Below the pieces are notes generated by a model that worked only from the letters and a program-made list of their open reading frames with translations, did no database searches and had not been told where the DNA came from. This document shows positions 12,739 through 22,269 of a DNA stretch of 64,000 nucleotides, one piece after another. The first letter of the stretch is position 1. Each line of letters opens with the position of its first letter. A program made the position numbers and the translations under genes. Source of the DNA: Torreya grandis (taxonomy: Eukaryota > Streptophyta > Pinopsida > Cupressales > Taxaceae); NCBI GenBank assembly GCA_037957365.1, contig JARHVA010000021.1, positions 4,484,001 to 4,548,000 on the forward strand. Direction: 5' to 3'.

Positions 12739-13240
12739 ATGACTACCATGGGAGATTCACAATAGCAAGCTAACACTCTTAAGCTACAAGTTTCTTCTCA
12801 TGAGGCTATTTTTGAGGAGAATATTTTAGCAGAGCAACCTATTTCTAGAGATGTATTTGAATATCATTATCCTTTGAACTTTATCATCTCTAAGTTCTTC
12901 TCCTTTGATGGTCAAGGGGATCTTGATATACATTTACAAATATATACACTCCGTTAGACATTGGAACCAAAATGGAAGTTTGTTATTAAAGGGTTTCCAT
13001 CATAGTTTAACCAAAGGGGCTCTTGACTAGTTTTATAGCCTCCCAAATGGTTCCTTATCAACTTCAAAAAACTTGAAGATGTATTCCTATCAAATTTCAT
13101 CATTATACCTTACCTAAGTGACCATTGAAACATTTTAAAATGTTAACACAAAATGAGAGCAAGCCTATTCAAGACTATATTATTTGATTTAAAGACACTT
13201 TATACTCCTTACACTATACACCCTCAAATTTGGAAGTATA
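12739..13240 (+). pseudogene. Ty3/gypsy gag core, multiply interrupted
   Basis: Starting at ATG 12,739, one frame runs through about eight stops and reads in order: ISRDVFEYHYPLNFIISKFF, then FDGQGDLDIHLQIY, KWKFVIKGFPS, WFLINFKKLEDVFLSNF, and MRASLFKTILFDLKTLYT. This is the order of the plant retrotransposon gag domain: 'F.G.GDP..HL..Y', then 'W...LP..SI.+F..L...F...F', then 'K..ESL++F+.RFK.L'. Gag would package the element RNA in cytoplasmic particles. Frame retention despite many stops suggests decay mainly by substitution. Confidence 0.7.
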
Positions 13241-13682
13241 ATTTATGTTTAGCATCATCTTCTTTCTCCACTTAGATAAAAATCATTGTATAAACCCTTT
13301 ACTTAATTTGAGACTTTATATTGGGAGGTGCACAAATATGCAGCCGCCCTAATAAACACATAAGTCGAGTTGCCTATTTCTACACCTAAACTAAACCATG
13401 GTAAAAATCATGTTTTCAAGGTAAACAAACAACCTAGGAAGGTTCATAAACTAATAAAAACACCTTATTTAGAACCATCATTACATGTAAAAGAATAAAT
13501 GATAAGGGTGTTAAAAGGAATATAGTTATAGATTCTTCCCATAGTTAGACCATATGCCTCTACCAAAAGGCAAGATCTTCAGTTTGATTGGTACTAATAT
13601 ATACCACATGATATATCATGCATACTATTGGATAAATAAATGATAACACCTCCTCATAATTTAAACTATCCATTGCATTTAT

Positions 13683-14054
13683 TTGAAAAATAAAAATGAA
13701 AAAACTTGTGCACTTACCATGATATTAATCCACACCATTATAATGAGTGGTTTTATCTTAAGTAAAATCTTACATAGTAAATTGATCGAGGAATTATTAT
13801 ATATCAAAAAAACATCTATATCTATTTCACATAATTATCCTAGAGGCTCATCTAATAGGGCCAATCCATCCCATGTTTCTCATTTTGAGGAACACATGGT
13901 CCATCAACCTTTACAAAAGATAACCACTAGTAAAAGTCCTTCTCCTAGTGTACCCTCTACTAGGACTAATCGCTCCCACACTGATCCTAGTAAGGAACCA
14001 TCAGTTGATTATGTCATAAATAGATGGACACATGGAGGGGATGTACATACATAG
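13683..14054 (+). pseudogene. Gag-protease linker remnant
   Basis: This 123-residue frame starts with a hydrophobic and then basic segment (LHSKLIEELLYIKK) resembling the 'LR..I..LI..G.L' region downstream of gag in gypsy elements. It continues into a Ser/Pro/Asn-rich linker (KSPSPSVPSTRTNRSHTDPS). No protease motif follows. Placement behind the gag core supports the call; identity is otherwise weak. Confidence 0.4.
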
Positions 14055-14355
14055 AAGATAAGGTTAAAAAATTGGTACCTAAAAACTCATAGGTTACTTC
14101 TATAGATATAGTAGAGTTAACCACATAAGCAAAATAAATAGTTTCGCTACCACATGATCATTACAGTCAGACATTCTTATATACTACAAGGTTCCATTGC
14201 ATATTATGATTAATCTATTATCACTATAATGAAGGCATATCATTAAACATATTTTTTATACAATTTAAAACATCTAATCATACAATATAGAAATAAAATA
14301 TAAAGAGCTAGATATTTCACATCTATTTAACACAAATAAACCATGAGAAGAACAT

Positions 14356-14356
<1 letters not shown>

Positions 14357-14404
<48 letters not shown>
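14357..14404. repeat. (GT)n microsatellite, copy 1
   Basis: A GT tract of about 48 bp lies between ACATCATG on the left and TAATGATACAAA on the right. Confidence 0.95.
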
Positions 14405-14407
<3 letters not shown>

Positions 14408-14585
14408 GATACAAAGTTTATACAAATGAAAACATTAGTCATATGTTGGGGCATATCCCTAGGTGTATACTCATAACTATCTATATCCACAACACTCACA
14501 CCTCTCAATGTGGAGGTACTGGGATGTAATTGGGGCCTGCATGCACGGGATAGATCACATATTATTTCCTCATAGAATCCTACAT

Positions 14586-14587
<2 letters not shown>

Positions 14588-14632
<45 letters not shown>
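14588..14632. repeat. (GT)n microsatellite, copy 2
   Basis: A GT tract of about 45 bp has the same left flank (ACATCATG) and right flank (TAATGATACAAA) as the tract 230 bp upstream. This points to duplication of the tract with its flanks. Confidence 0.95.
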
Positions 14633-14635
<3 letters not shown>

Positions 14636-15233
14636 GATACAAATTTTATCACACTATCTCTGCATGATCCCATTATAGAGTGTCATATTGACTACTTAAA
14701 ACCTTCCTGAACTTTGTGGCATTACATTATAGGATGTTACATCTATCTAACTTGATATGTAGCTCCTCACGCTTAATGGTTATAGTATGATATGTTGCCA
14801 CAACCTATGCTACATGATCAAATAAAGGTACATGAGCACCTGCAATATAAAAAATCCTCTTAATAAAACACTCCCCAAATATATCCATGGGTATGATATG
14901 TGCAAGGGATTATATTGAATGGTCTACCATAGTCACCCACACTTGATTACCCACATACATAAGATATAAAATACCAGTTAGATACATCTATGAAATCAAA
15001 TACTTTATCTAATATTATACCAAAATTAAAGTACAAATTAAAACCATGATACTCACATGTGGATCTAATGGCCATTTCATCTATTGGTGTTGGTCTCACA
15101 AGGGCACTATCACCTGTATCTTCACCTATCTCTCCTCCTACATTTCCTTATGCCTCAAGAAAGGCATCCATAGGGGCAAATACAATAGGAAACAATAAAG
15201 TCCACTAGTATCCCACCCACCACTACATATAAC

Positions 15234-15627
15234 TAATAAATCTGGTTTAGATTTGTAGAGAATCAACATGATTTACATTGACTAGATAAAAAAATTAAAC
15301 ACAATAATATATTTATGCTATTGTTTCATATTGCATTAACATTCAAGACAATACACACAAATATATAGGAGCATATATCCTATATCTAGGGATTCCCAAA
15401 TACCTATAATATCTCATATGAAACTTCCTATAACTAAGCAATCCTAACTACAATATATTTTTATATCAAATAACAATATATCTCAACCATAATAATGTTC
15501 TAACTCACCATATTAATCATACAATTACTAACTACTAACAAACTACTATTTACTTTTTACCACTAACTATTTACCTCTCGATAAATATTACTTACACAAT
15601 ATTAATAATGTGAAAATTATTCTAACA
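15234..15627 (-). repeat. 3' LTR of the 2.4-kb element
   Basis: This matches 17,231-17,633 over its whole length at about 91% by eye. Both copies contain 'CATATATCCTATATCTAGGG', 'AACTTCCTATAACT' and 'CTACTATTTACTTTTTACC'. The plus-strand right end is CTAACA, that is TGTTAG on the minus strand. Confidence 0.88.
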
Positions 15628-17230
15628 TTCACCCCTTTGTGAACGTTATTAATCCTATCTATACCCCCTTAATGTGAGCATGAAGAAGGCTTGGTCTAGT
15701 ACCTGTTCATGATATATTTGGTTTTCAAAGAGAACTACTAACTCCAAAAATGGTTTTCTAGTGGAACCATCAACCACTCAGTATGTGGTTTTCAAGGAGA
15801 ACCACCAACTCCTCAATATATGGTTTTCTAGTGGAACCATCAACCACTCCACATCAACGTACATGTTTTCCCCACTCATATTTACAAAAGCGAATAATAT
15901 AGGAAAATATGCTCATAACTATGAATAGGAATGTAACATCTATTCTTATTTTACCACACATGCTAAAAGTAAACACACCACACATTGGTCACCAATGCAA
16001 TGAATGAGGCTTGTCGATGGTGTCTAACAAGAGGTCATTGAATGACCTCTAACCTTCCTATAGCCTCCAACCTCTAGTAACTTCACTGCTTACTCAGGTA
16101 ATGTCTCAATGAAGGTCATGAATTTTTTGAGGGAAATCCCCTCCATAGTACGAATGTCGCATATAACCAAAAATACATTTGTAAGGCAATTTTTTTAAAT
16201 TTTTACAATATTTTGACAATGAATCATTTTTTAAATTAACCTAATTCACCTAAATGACAAGACTCAAATACTTAATTTTGATATATGACCAATTTTGAAA
16301 TTTTTTGGCAATGACTCTATACGACACCTAAGCCTAAATGATTTGACATTTTACTGACCCATCTTATATATATATTTTTAATAAACTTTGATAATTTTAT
16401 AATTAACCTAATTAAACCATAAATATTGCCTCTATCAATTACGCACACACTTTAAAGAACATAATTATTAGACAATACTAATAAAGCCTATTAACCCTCC
16501 ACATGAAACTTGAATTAAATAGCTTTAAAAGACAAACTAAAGTGAAAAAATCTAAAACTTATATTACCTAATTAGGATTTCCATCAGTAAAGTCTTTGAG
16601 ACACATGGACATCATGGATGGTATTAGAAGCTAGTTTGGAGGATGACGATGTAGAATATAAATTATCGATGCTTCTAATGCCTAGAATAAAGCCAAGTTA
16701 GTGGTTGGAGATATGAGCGTAGGTTACTATCAATGTATGAAGATCAAACACAATTTTTCCATAATATCCAATACTATGGGTATCGTATTGATCTTTGATT
16801 TCCAATGCATGAATGAGATCGATTAGAAGCAAAGACTAGAGTGATCCAAAAGATTGATCTACCATCGAGTTGAGGCAAATATTCCCTACTAGATCTCGAT
16901 AGAGACATTGCGGGGCTAAGTAGGGTTCCAATGCTTATGATAGACAAAAGATTTGATGAAAGTAGTACAAGTCTATAATGTGGTGAAAATATCAATGCAT
17001 GTAGTTCTAATGCTATGTTGACCAATGCAAACTGTCTGTTGTATGGCTTGAGGGTGAAGTTCTAAAATCTAATTCGAATGGACTTTGTAAAGAATACAGA
17101 TGCACAATAAATAATTTAATAAAATTTATGTTCAAATATCTCATAACTTGAGAAACTAATCAAGCTATCATGTTTCCCATACATGAAAATCACTCTTCCA
17201 TTCGAATGACCTCCTTGATTTGATACTAGA
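15628..17230 (-). other. Non-coding interior of the 2.4-kb element
   Basis: No gag, protease or polymerase motif is readable in any frame. The longest minus-strand frame (16,774-17,025, 83 residues) has no recognisable domain. A short tandem duplication built on 'TGGTTTTC' plus 'GAACCATCAACCACTC' lies at 15,716-15,850. The left edge (minus-strand 3' side) holds the purine run AAAGGGGTGAA used as a polypurine tract. Confidence 0.7.
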
Positions 17231-17633
17231 TAATAAATCTAGTTTAGATTTACATAGAATCAACATGATTTACATAGAATCAACATGATTTACATTGACC
17301 AGATAAACAAATTAAACACAATAATATATTTTTGCTATTGTTTAATATTAAATTAACATTCAAGATAATACACACAACTATATATGAGCATATATCCTAT
17401 ATCTAGGGATTCCCAAATCCCTACAATATCTCCTATAAAACTTCCTATAACTGTGCAATCCTAACTATAATATATTGTTATATCAAATAAAAATATATCT
17501 CAACCATAATAATATTCTAACTCACTGTATTAATCATATCATTACTAACTACTATTTACTTTTTACCACTAACTATTTACCTCTCAATAAATATTACTTA
17601 CACAATATTAATAATGCGAAAAATATTCTAATA
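17231..17633 (-). repeat. 5' LTR of the 2.4-kb element
   Basis: Pairs with 15,234-15,627. It differs mainly by transitions, plus an extra tandem copy of about 20 bp (ATAGAATCAACATGATTTAC) near 17,255-17,295 that is absent from the partner LTR. Confidence 0.88.
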
Positions 17634-17638
17634 ATAAC

Positions 17639-18700
17639 CAACTATGCATCCTGCATCATCCCCTACATTCAGGGCAACTACAAAATCTCTCTCATCACTA
17701 GGACATAAAGCTAGATCTGTAGGTGTGGGTGTTGGTCAATCATGGGGTCTATGCTCACTCCATGTTGTCTGATGCCAAGGGTAGGGTGTTGATGTGACTC
17801 CATGATCTATATTAAACTATTAGAAAATGTGATCATACTAAAAAAAATTGTATACACCAAGAAACTAGTCAACCAACCACATGTTAATATAGACCCTCTA
17901 CAACTCATGCCCATCCTTGGGCCATCCAATAAATGTCCTATATGGATGCCATATAATTTGATCCAAAGTTAACCTATCTAGAGTAAAATTATACCCCATT
18001 TTGGTGTGCAGAGTACCATGGGGAAATATACACCACTCTAAAAACATATATGGATGGGCCCAGCCAGATAAGGGTCCACCAATTGGCTATACCACTATAA
18101 TGTGCTCATAATCCTGAACATGTAAGAGAGTCCTTACTCTAATGCCTCCACCATGACTCTCTAATACAAAAATGTAAACATCCTTATATAAGCAGGCCAA
18201 TACAGTTTGACCCCAGGAATATTTGGTATGATCAAGCTCAATATTTATAACTATATGATACATACGATATGAGATACCCATTGTGCCACCCTCTACTACT
18301 ATGAATGGTGCTAGTAAAACACATATAAAATTATACAACCATGGAACATCACCTCTAATAATGTTTTCCATTCAAATCATCATAATTAGATCTACATCTG
18401 GAGCCCTATAGAAATTGAAATATATGTGAGAACATTGATTATAACCTAGGTTGCCATCTTTGGAAACCTATACTCTCTCAACTCTACTGGGAAGCCATAA
18501 AATACACTACACATCCTCCAATGTGACTGTCATCTCCCCTATGGAGATCCATAAGGTGAATGTATATGGGTTCTAACTCTGGACTAGGGTTGTGAGGATG
18601 TAGACATCATATGGAGTCTATCCTAATTGGACCACATGTCCCAACTCTGCCTGATCTATATTGGCCCAGTCAACCACATCTAGACCTAGCTCTACCAAAG
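17639..18700 (-). pseudogene. Plant mobile domain (PMD/MAIN-like) pseudogene
   Basis: On the minus strand the pieces follow the plant mobile domain order. Near 18,511-18,560 is TLWISIGEMTVTLEDV, then LWLPS, which is the hallmark 'GEMTxTLxDVxxLLGLP'. Next, 18,087-18,371 encodes a 94-residue open piece with ELDHTKYSWGQTVLACLYKD, fitting the 'W..A.LA.LYR.L' helix. Then come fragments FYSRLTLDQIIWHPY and WPKDGHEL, fitting 'L..LT.DQVIWRPY'. PMD proteins include Arabidopsis MAIN and MAIL1 and many transposon-encoded relatives; the domain's biochemical role is not settled. There are several stops and frame changes, so it is inactive. Transposon origin is more likely than a host gene, but I cannot decide. 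Confidence 0.72.
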
Positions 18701-19889
18701 AAGAAAAATGTTTACCATGCCAAAAATCTCAAATATGTACATACGTATGTAAAAAAAATAATAAAATAATAATAATACTAATTAACAATTGCATTTCAGT
18801 TCAAAAATACATAGGTTATAGTTAAGTATTTAAAAAATAAAAATACAATAGCATCAGACACTAGCATTGATGTAGGATAGAAGTGTTAAACACTAACATT
18901 GACACCAAAAAGTAATGTCAGATGCTTACATCCAAATTTGGATGTTAGCATCAAATTAATTATGTAAGTGTCCTGACATTTGACACAAGTATCCATCAAT
19001 CCACGTACAAATTAAAGAAATCTCAAAATGAAAAAACATCAAAATTCAAAATTACGAGTCTATTGATGGTTAAACTTACTAGTTTGTCAAAATATTAGCT
19101 GACTAGGGTTGTAAAGAGTACATCAAATCACACTAATTGAAGGGTTATACTATGCAACATTATTCTCTTATACTTAGAGCTCAATTTTTTTCAAAATTTC
19201 AAAGTACAAATGAGTTACAATTTCTATTTGAAGTACCTAATATATAACTTCTACAAGAACTTCAAATATACATATCTTTAGCATCGGTTTCTAAATTCAA
19301 AACCATGAGTTTATTCATCTAGATGGGATATAGAATAATTTCAATAATTACCTACCTAACTATACACAACAAGATCATAAAATTGTCACCCAAATAACAT
19401 TACATTCTTTGGTCATTCCTAGGGATTATCTTTTATTTTCTGATCCACCTTAGGGGGCATTTTAATAGACATGGGTATTGATTCAATGGGGGGATTGGAA
19501 CATAGTTTTAGATGTATTATTAGTAGACATGGATCTCATGTTTAATATTCAATGGGGGATCCCATATAGACACAGGTCATTCAATAGGGGAATGTTTTGG
19601 AAACATTCCTTGTACTTGAGTCTCCACATATGATTTTCATATAGCTCCAGCCTCATAGATTAGTTTATTCACACTAACTTAGGGGTTAAGGGTTTGTCCT
19701 ATTTACTTAAAGTTCATTTACCAGATTATTATTGTTATTTATTGTGTTTGATGTCAAATTGGAGTGAAAAAAACATCCAATTCACTAAGTTTTTAGGTGA
19801 AATTTACCCTTTTTGGTTTAAACACCACCTCCTATTCTAAATGTACCCATGTCCAAAAGGACTATGGTTTGGGTTTGGGGATAATGAGT
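18701..19889. other. No recognisable gene; holds a 32-bp near-perfect palindrome
   Basis: AT-rich with no readable protein. At 18,921-18,952 the sequence GATGCTTACATCCAAA is followed by its reverse complement with one mismatch. The part above 19,400 may be the 3' end of the ORF-family copy at 19.9-20.7 kb. Confidence 0.5.
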
Positions 19890-20720
19890 TTAGTTCAAAA
19901 GGGGGGTCATCACCTTGATTCTTGTTGAAATAGCCCTTGTTCTCTTACCAGCTTTTGGATAAAGGGCTATCTTGATAGGAGTAGAGTTGGGGATATGGGG
20001 GGTACTAGTCCTATCCACCTTAGCAGAATGAGGATTGATCGATAGGATCCTTGGGTATTCCAGGTCTTCCTTTGGGGTGTCCTCCTCATGTAGGGAGGAC
20101 CCCTCAGAGGATCCTTGGGAACCTCTACCCCTCAGAGGAACCTCTCTACCCATAAGGGTTTGTCCATGTTTCACCAGAAGCAGGATGAAAATTTGGTTCA
20201 ATATAGGTTTGGCATCATCAACCTAATGGGTGAGAACAATACTCTCTAGAGACTTTAGAAGATAAAAAGGGAGACTAATTTTATACCCCTAATAATGGTT
20301 AAACAATATAAAGTGATGAGATAAAATTAAAAATGTGCTTACCTTTAAGTGTTAGGTATTTCATGACTTGGAAGCACACCTTGGGCCATTGACAGGGGAG
20401 GTTAGTGTGAGTGAATCCTTTTTTATCTATTTTAACAAACTCATTAAGGTGGAAGAAACTCTAAAGCAGCTCATTTTTTTCTTGATCCTTATATGCCTTT
20501 GGTCCATCACATGACATGCTCATAATTTCTTTTATGGACTCCTTAGTGACCAAGATATTTAATCCTCTCATCTCCACCACTCTCTTATTCTAGTCGAATA
20601 TAATATCATACAAAACTCTTGCATCATGATCAATTATCCTTAGCATCAATTTAGTAATCCCACCCCACCAGATATTTTTACATACTTTATTATTACCTCA
20701 AACATCATAATAAGAGGCTG
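19890..20720 (-). pseudogene. Unrecognised ORF family, copy A
   Basis: I do not recognise the family. On the minus strand the order is: MLRIIDHDARVLYDIIFDQ-like segment (about 20,560-20,650), VVEMRGLNILVTKESIKEIM, LKVSTFLILSHHFILFNHY near 20,350, YKISLPFYLLKSLESIVLTH near 20,260, and a Pro/Ser/Glu-rich tail (to 19,890). The same order of segments occurs in the insert at 47.6-49.3 kb (for example MEISLPFFLLSSLENSIKST), so these are two copies of one protein-coding repeat. The segment 'LFNHYxxxxxISLPFYLLxSLE' looks like a conserved helical core. Stops and frameshifts break this copy. Function unknown. Confidence 0.55.
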
Positions 20721-20959
20721 CTTATAAACAATCCCTATCACCCCCATTGAATCAAGTGTGAAATTTGACAGGTTTTATAAGTGTTCTATGTTAATGGTTC
20801 AAAAAATGTTTGAGAGGCACACTTCTTCCCACCTTGTATAATAAATTTGACTTGCATTTCCATAATGACGTATCATGAAATTTCAAATCCCTCTCTTGGT
20901 GAGAGGTGTTCATGTGTGTGGCTGCCCAATCATCCTAACCTAATGTACTTTCATTATTA

Positions 20960-21426
20960 ATGGCCGATGAGATGATTTTGGGGATGTGGCATACTATGTG
21001 GTATTTGGTTAAAAAAAGGAGGTCTACTCCTATATTAACAAGTAGATCCATTACCCCATTCCCTTCATGGTAAGTGTGGACAGTGTGGAATTATGTCAAC
21101 CCCCTCAAATTATTCTTAGTGTCATCAATTATAGCTTTTATTGTATGGGAGGGGGTTATTTTTCCTTCAAGGACATTTAGGATATTGAGGGAGTCCCCCT
21201 CCATAACAATTCTTTCCACCTCAAGGCTGTAGGTAATTTGGATGCTCCATAAAGCCACCTTAACTTTAGCTACATGATTCATCTGAGTTCCCAAGGAGCC
21301 TATATAGGTGGAAATTAGCACCCCCTTTGAATCCCTTATGGCTCCTCCCTTGCCTATAGGTCTCAGGTTTCCTTTTGATGCTCCATAAAAGTTTAATTTA
21401 ACCCAAACTTTAAGTGGGGTCTTCAA
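20960..21426 (-). pseudogene. LINE ORF2 C-terminal RNase H (RVT_3), catalytic residues lost
   Basis: A 111-residue open piece (21,091-21,426) reads WVKLNFYGASKGNLRPIGKG, GAIRDSKGVLI, VAKVKVALWSI and IVMEGDSLNILNVL. The family has 'VNFDGASKGNPGPxG' at the first position, and here the first catalytic Asp is Tyr. The Glu of the 'AExxAL' helix is Lys. The Asp of 'EGDS' is kept. A further segment downstream (FHTVHTYHEGNGVMDLL) fits the family's last motif 'H.YREGN.VAD'. RNase H would remove LINE RNA during cDNA synthesis; two missing acidic residues mean this one could not. Confidence 0.82.
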
Positions 21427-21499
21427 TATTGTTTGTTTGCAATTTAGACATTTGGATGGAGATCTTATTCTCTAAATCACATCCCAATTTTTGAAGACT

Positions 21500-22260
21500 A
21501 GTTATGCTGAGGTTGTTCCTAGATTTTTTTTTGTGGGTGGGAAGGATTTCCAATTCTCAGTGATGGCATGGCATAGTTAAAGAAAAACCCCTTTTGTCTG
21601 GTGCCCTTTATTTGAGAAAAGACTATCATTGTGTGCTTTCCAACCACTCCAAAACCAATGTGGGAGGGCCAAATTCCATAGGAAATATATGAAGGAGATG
21701 TTCTATGATGATTTCCATTACTTAATGAGATCAAACACATTATCTAGTTTTACCCGTGAAACGTTTAATTTATTTAGCATCTAATTCAATAAGCTTGTGA
21801 TGAATGGATAGTTTAGAAATAGATGATGAATAGAGTCTTAGCTCTCTTGCATAATGGGTATCTGCTAGGGACTATTAGTCATCTCTTTACCAGGTTATCC
21901 ACTATTAAGATCTTATTTTAGGCCACCAACCAAAATAAAAAGTTTACTTTGGTGGTTAAGTGTTTTATCCATAGATATTTCTAGTAGTTCCACTCATTTT
22001 TATAGTTTAAATTAGTGGTGTGTCCTAAGGACACCGAGTACATACCACTATCTTTGACTGCCCATAGAAAATGATCTTCCTTAGGGAATAAAGGGATGTG
22101 AATCTATTTGATGGAGGAGTTAATATTCTAAATAGCATGTCCTTTTTCACTTATGTAACCTTCCAAGGGAAGAACTTTCCAACTCTTTGAACCTTCATGC
22201 TCAACCCAATAGTCTTCAAATTTTAAGCCCCATCTTTGCTTGAAGACTGCATATTGGTTG
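21500..22260 (-). pseudogene. LINE ORF2 zf-RVT region
   Basis: Between RT and RNase H the minus strand reads WVNQYAVFKQRWGLKFEDYW, HFLWAVKDSGMYSVSLGH, IKHLTTKVNFLFWLVA and, in a second frame, ISYGIWPSHIGFGVVGKHTM. This is the spacing of the zf-RVT domain, in which 'W....+G.YSV...Y' precedes 'W....P.K+..F.W....'. The Cys/His cluster is poorly preserved (PLCKRAKTLFIIYF retains one Cys). Several stops interrupt it. Confidence 0.7.
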
Positions 22261-22269
22261 ACCCAAGTT

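Larger units (their letters stand above)
11390..14060 (+). mobile_element. Ty3/gypsy-type retrotransposon relic (gag region)
   Basis: Successive plus-strand pieces read as a long N-terminal gag extension (about 11,470-12,510), a gag core (12,739-13,240) and a basic gag-to-protease linker (13,683-14,054). The first part includes IKAHAKNIHPFDHLFSVPND at 11,500. No protease, RT or integrase follows before the sequence changes near 14,060, and no LTR pair was found, so the element is truncated on the right. Orientation is certain from the coding pieces; lineage is not. Confidence 0.6.
14061..15233. other. Spacer with duplicated (GT)n tracts, possibly the 3' part of the plant-mobile-domain relic
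   Basis: No gene is readable. Two (GT)n tracts with matching flanks lie at 14,354-14,415 and 14,583-14,645. The segment ends at the target duplication of the 15.2-17.6 kb LTR element. Removing that element joins it to the minus-strand plant-mobile-domain pseudogene at 17.6-18.7 kb, so it may be the decayed downstream part of that gene. That is inference. Confidence 0.4.
15234..17633 (-). mobile_element. Non-autonomous LTR retrotransposon, 2.4 kb, TSD ATAAC
   Basis: Two direct repeats of about 394 and 403 bp flank a 1.6-kb interior. The outer flanks carry a perfect 5-bp target duplication, ATAAC, at 15,229-15,233 and 17,634-17,638. On the minus strand the LTRs begin TGTTAGAATA (worn to TATTAG in one copy) and end TTTATTA. 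Next to the upstream LTR is TAGTATCAAATCAAGG, like an initiator-Met primer site, and next to the other is a purine run AAAGGGGTGAA. The interior has no gag, protease or RT, so it must have been mobilised by proteins from another element. By size it lies between TRIM and LARD classes. Confidence 0.85.

Noticed and set aside
14323..14678. His-Thr or Val-Cys rich open frames
   Set aside because: Products of the (GT)n tracts on both strands.
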